Program-made: the position numbers and the translations under genes | Origin: DRLZ01 sp036478815 | Lineage (GTDB): Bacteria > Pseudomonadota > Gammaproteobacteria > Methylococcales > DRLZ01 | DNA length: 5,882 nt | Reading direction: 5' to 3' | Assembly: GCA_036478815.1 (NCBI GenBank) | Contig: JAZGEP010000032.1 | Coordinates: 1 to 5,882 of the forward strand | Part shown: positions 5,721 to 5,882 of the stretch, in pieces | Layout of the letters: each line of letters opens with the position of its first letter | Numbering within the stretch: position 1 is the first letter of the stretch | Notes under the pieces: model-generated | What the model was told of the DNA's origin: nothing | The model's input: only the letters and a program-made list of their open reading frames with translations | Databases searched by the model: none

Positions 5721-5880
5721 AGTTACGTGAACGGAATAACTTGAACGATGAGGCGCAGGATTGTTGTTTGTCTTCAAGGCGCAGCAACAGGCGTATAGTG
5801 AGCTATATAACTGTTGCGGCAACACCGAAGACGGACAACAAGACAAGTCAGTTGTCGAAGTTATTTCATGCACGTTCCTA
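5721..5880 (+). repeat. Family C intergenic palindromic element, copy 2
   Basis: The left terminus ACGTGAACGGAATAACTTG pairs with CAAGTT-type sequence and ATTTCATGCACGTTCCT at the right (some mismatches). Inside, GTCTTC pairs with GAAGAC, GCAACAG with CTGTTGC, and the apex is TATAG-TGAG-CTATA. The outer arms and the GGCGCAGGATT segment match the copy at 3425-3586 in the same orientation. The middle stem differs in sequence yet is still paired. The right segment GACGGACAACAAGACAAGT matches the inner part of family A. It starts about 10 nt after the yebC stop and runs to the window end; its right terminus appears complete. Confidence 0.85.
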
Positions 5881-5882
5881 AG

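Noticed and set aside
5550..5873. Minus-strand open frame of 107 codons
   Set aside because: It is antisense to the yebC 3' end and the family C palindrome; low-complexity, Cys-rich translation typical of a shadow frame.
1..5882. CRISPR array or complete insertion sequence
   Set aside because: The repeats are long single palindromes, not short regularly spaced units, and no transposase or integrase frame lies between any pair of termini.

Overview
The window looks like a stretch of gammaproteobacterial chromosome with low GC content. The evidence is a classical YebC (normally next to ruvC in this class), a TusA sulfur carrier, an HAD-IB phosphatase of the type common in gammaproteobacteria, and AGGAG-type ribosome binding sites. 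I cannot name the genus. A marine methylotroph or sulfur oxidiser such as Methylophaga would fit, but that is a guess from gene content and base composition.

Layout: an intergenic palindrome (family A, 1-159) lies upstream of a plus-strand HAD-IB hydrolase (379-1035), which is preceded by a probable promoter and two tiny reading frames. A second palindrome (family B, 1042-1165) separates it from the convergent minus-strand pair tusA (1180-1413) and an SLC13/RCK-type anion transporter (1490-3436). The transporter is upstream of tusA in transcription order, so the two may be one operon. The next gap, 3437-3734, is almost wholly made of a family C palindrome followed by a family B palindrome. 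Then comes a minus-strand gene for a secreted DUF4412-like protein (3735-4565). It diverges from plus-strand yebC (4965-5711), and a second family A palindrome lies between them. A second family C palindrome follows yebC up to the window end, where ruvC would be expected.

The genes are ordinary housekeeping or transport functions. The unusual part is the intergenic DNA. Six long, ORF-free palindromic elements of about 122-167 bp occupy every gap between transcription units, roughly 900 of 5882 bases. They fall into three families of two copies each. Families A and C share a core but have different terminal arms. Family B copies carry paired base changes that keep the stem intact, and both sit 5-6 nt after a stop codon in the same orientation relative to the upstream gene. 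One family C copy provides the only GTG start of the longest transporter reading frame. These elements resemble MITE-like or ERIC/NEMIS-like repeats in style, but I do not recognise them as a named family.
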